Assembly (NCBI GenBank): GCA_903892415.1
Contig: CAITIQ010000230.1
Span: 1-64,000, forward strand
Direction of reading: 5' to 3'
Source of the DNA: an uncultured delta proteobacterium
Lineage (GTDB): Bacteria > Myxococcota_A > Polyangia > Polyangiales > Polyangiaceae
DNA length: 64,000 nucleotides
Part shown: piece after piece, positions 63,701-64,000 of the stretch
Position numbering within the stretch: position 1 is the first letter of the stretch
How the letters are laid out: every line of letters begins with the position of its first letter
Position numbers and translations under genes: made by a program
Notes under the pieces: model-generated
Databases searched by the model: none
What the model was told of the DNA's origin: nothing
The model's input: only the letters and a program-made list of their open reading frames with translations

Positions 63701-64000
63701 GAGCCCGGCCAGTTCTATCGGTTGCAGAACTTCGAATGTTTGGCGCCGATCGTTGGCGAAGAAGAGGGCGGGCTCGGCACCCGGCTAACGATGGAGGGCA
63801 TCGCTCTCACCGGCGCCTGGGTGGACAAGGAGAAGGGCCTGCTCTCGCTGATCGCGTTGGAGATGGGCACGAGCTCCAAGCTGCTCGCGAGCCTCAAGCC
63901 TGGCGAGCCCGTCGTGGTCATGGGGCCGACCGGCACTCCGACCGAGATCCCCGAGAACGAGACGGTGCTGCTGGCCGGTGGCGGCTTGGGCAACGCGGTG
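60725..64000 (+). CDS. Fused GltD/NfnB-like and PyrK/NfnA-like flavoprotein, 3' end outside the window
   Basis: The frame runs from ATG 60725 to the right edge, 1092 codons without a stop. The first 330 residues or so are a helical domain I cannot name. Next come Cys clusters YCLLCHDRDKDSC and ICNDCMKGC, as in the 4Fe-4S N-terminus of GltD-like subunits. The FAD motif KNVLVVGLGPAGYTLSHHL, a NAD(P)-binding segment PAIVIGGGLTAIDTATE, and VAAGTQPNVTYE follow. The C-terminal 150 residues read as a ferredoxin-reductase-like domain (FEPGQFYRLQNFE, GTSSKLL, VVMGPTGTPTE, LAGGGLGNAV) as in PyrK/NfnA. One chain thus holds what are separate subunits elsewhere. Confidence 0.85.
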   Translation, partial: MSAQAEINGKSHGISHSSTPLGSQAAGPLQRDFERWKQATKDPSELKLGVSGFAYPDLFDAAKLSELMKLFEVGLAESDPTAWQLLEAYRAKGAELGPLEVSRALLAVAPHVSRFIGRLFNVQDELEARLNAVNERKPLWDFKRDFVKKRVHKANAAQSFGQRVAALSPAEQASLASAVLAAAVEVAAPGKATPVPGSSDEEDLVARAVLFVLEIDETGRKAAKAGGAVWTEELHARVARLREKLAPLSGVPSEVLQLAASVPSDAEDLAVTAFVLEAAEAALAWRSRDHHDPVSKWPSLRAAHTVEPTQLVKLRRPDEALPELFVGPEDEVRARDGFALTDRRRDGRAVEQEVDYCLLCHDRDKDSCSKGLREPKTQAIKKNALGVSLDGCPLEEKISEMHTMRGAGDSLAALALICVDNPMLPGTGHRICNDCMKGCVFQKQEPVNIPEVETSVLTDILSLPWGFEIYGFLTRWNPLNIARPTMRAYNGKNVLVVGLGPAGYTLSHHLSQEGFFVTAVDGLKIEPLPVELTGDEQHSPRPIFDFQGLYEELDERILLGFGGVSEYGITVRWDKNFLSVLYITLARSRNFKVFGGVRFGGAITLEDAWRLGFDHVAIAAGAGRPTIIDIKNNLARGIRKASDFLMALQLSGAAKRSSLSNLEVRLPAIVIGGGLTAIDTATELIAYYPIQVEKTAERIAVLITEKGDKALVEMFDDEERAFIAEQLGHAALIREERAKAAAQGRTPNFQELIASWGGVSLVYRKRVVDSPAYRLNHEEVAKSLEEGVRYFENLSPEEAVLDRFGAVKAMKFGRLKRNEEGKWVDAKETLELPARTVCVAAGTQPNVTYEREYPGTFMFDSRGQFFQPHTARTNDQGELVVEKAERARDGFFTSYSDGKHAVSFYGDNHPHYAGSVVKAMASAKDAYPKVAELFRLHLATLDQEPQAARNARRARFVRTLEEEFGAVVYEVNRLTPTIVEVIVKATAAAAKFEPGQFYRLQNFECLAPIVGEEEGGLGTRLTMEGIALTGAWVDKEKGLLSLIALEMGTSSKLLASLKPGEPVVVMGPTGTPTEIPENETVLLAGGGLGNAV

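Overview
The window looks like chromosomal DNA from a high-GC member of the Myxococcota, most likely Polyangiales (Sorangium/Polyangium-like). Reasons: strong G/C bias at third codon positions; many lipoproteins with Gly/Ser/Ala-rich segments just after the lipobox; a MYXO-CTERM-like sorting segment (GCGC, one membrane segment, Arg cluster); a Roadblock/LC7 protein and a DUF4388 (PATAN)-type protein; and abundant TPR proteins. No rRNA, tRNA, CRISPR array, phage or transposase gene was seen.

Layout. 1-8015: a truncated zinc-ribbon/adenylate cyclase/AAA ATPase regulator, then a cluster in which a methyltransferase lies between two paralogues of a family I cannot name, followed by a serine hydrolase. 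8055-11857: a plus-strand run of a Cys-repeat lipoprotein with a lamin-tail-like domain, a membrane rhodanese, and two secreted proteins joined by ATGA overlaps, the last with an ExbD-like end. 11900-18893: minus-strand BoxD/PaaZ-type aldehyde dehydrogenase, TolC-type protein, TPR protein, a DEAD-box helicase with long repeats, and a membrane protein. 18936-29100: envelope genes (outer-membrane barrel, L,D-transpeptidase, TonB-like protein, lipoproteins) and a TPR protein with a degenerate zincin domain. 29100-29839: non-coding, with three 47-bp hairpin repeats. 29840-37731: a 1388-residue two-part surface protein, then more membrane and lipoprotein genes.

37774-43091 is a minus-strand housekeeping block: a RelA/SpoT-like protein, a DUF507 protein, a sugar-nucleotide epimerase, yicC, gmk and a PfkB kinase. 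43092-46373 holds an AT-rich control region, a small membrane protein with a lipoprotein cytochrome c, an OmpA-like lipoprotein and a further lipoprotein. 46663-55581 holds dnaE, a LysR regulator overlapping a MoxR ATPase, a DUF4388 protein, a BamD-like lipoprotein and a site-2 protease. 55626-57437 is an aconitase-fold protein that has lost its iron-sulfur ligands. 57776-60639 holds a Roadblock protein, aroQ and accB-accC (shikimate pathway and acetyl-CoA carboxylase). The right edge cuts a large fused flavoprotein combining a GltD/NfnB-like and a PyrK/NfnA-like module.

The observations I rank highest are: the RelA/SpoT-like protein upstream of gmk, which keeps the recognisable synthetase motif residues; the aconitase-fold pseudoenzyme; the unnamed NWCT/HEQTRL paralogue pair; the two-part surface protein with an internal MYXO-CTERM-like segment; and the Nfn-like fusion. 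All functions are read from sequence motifs by eye; no search was run.
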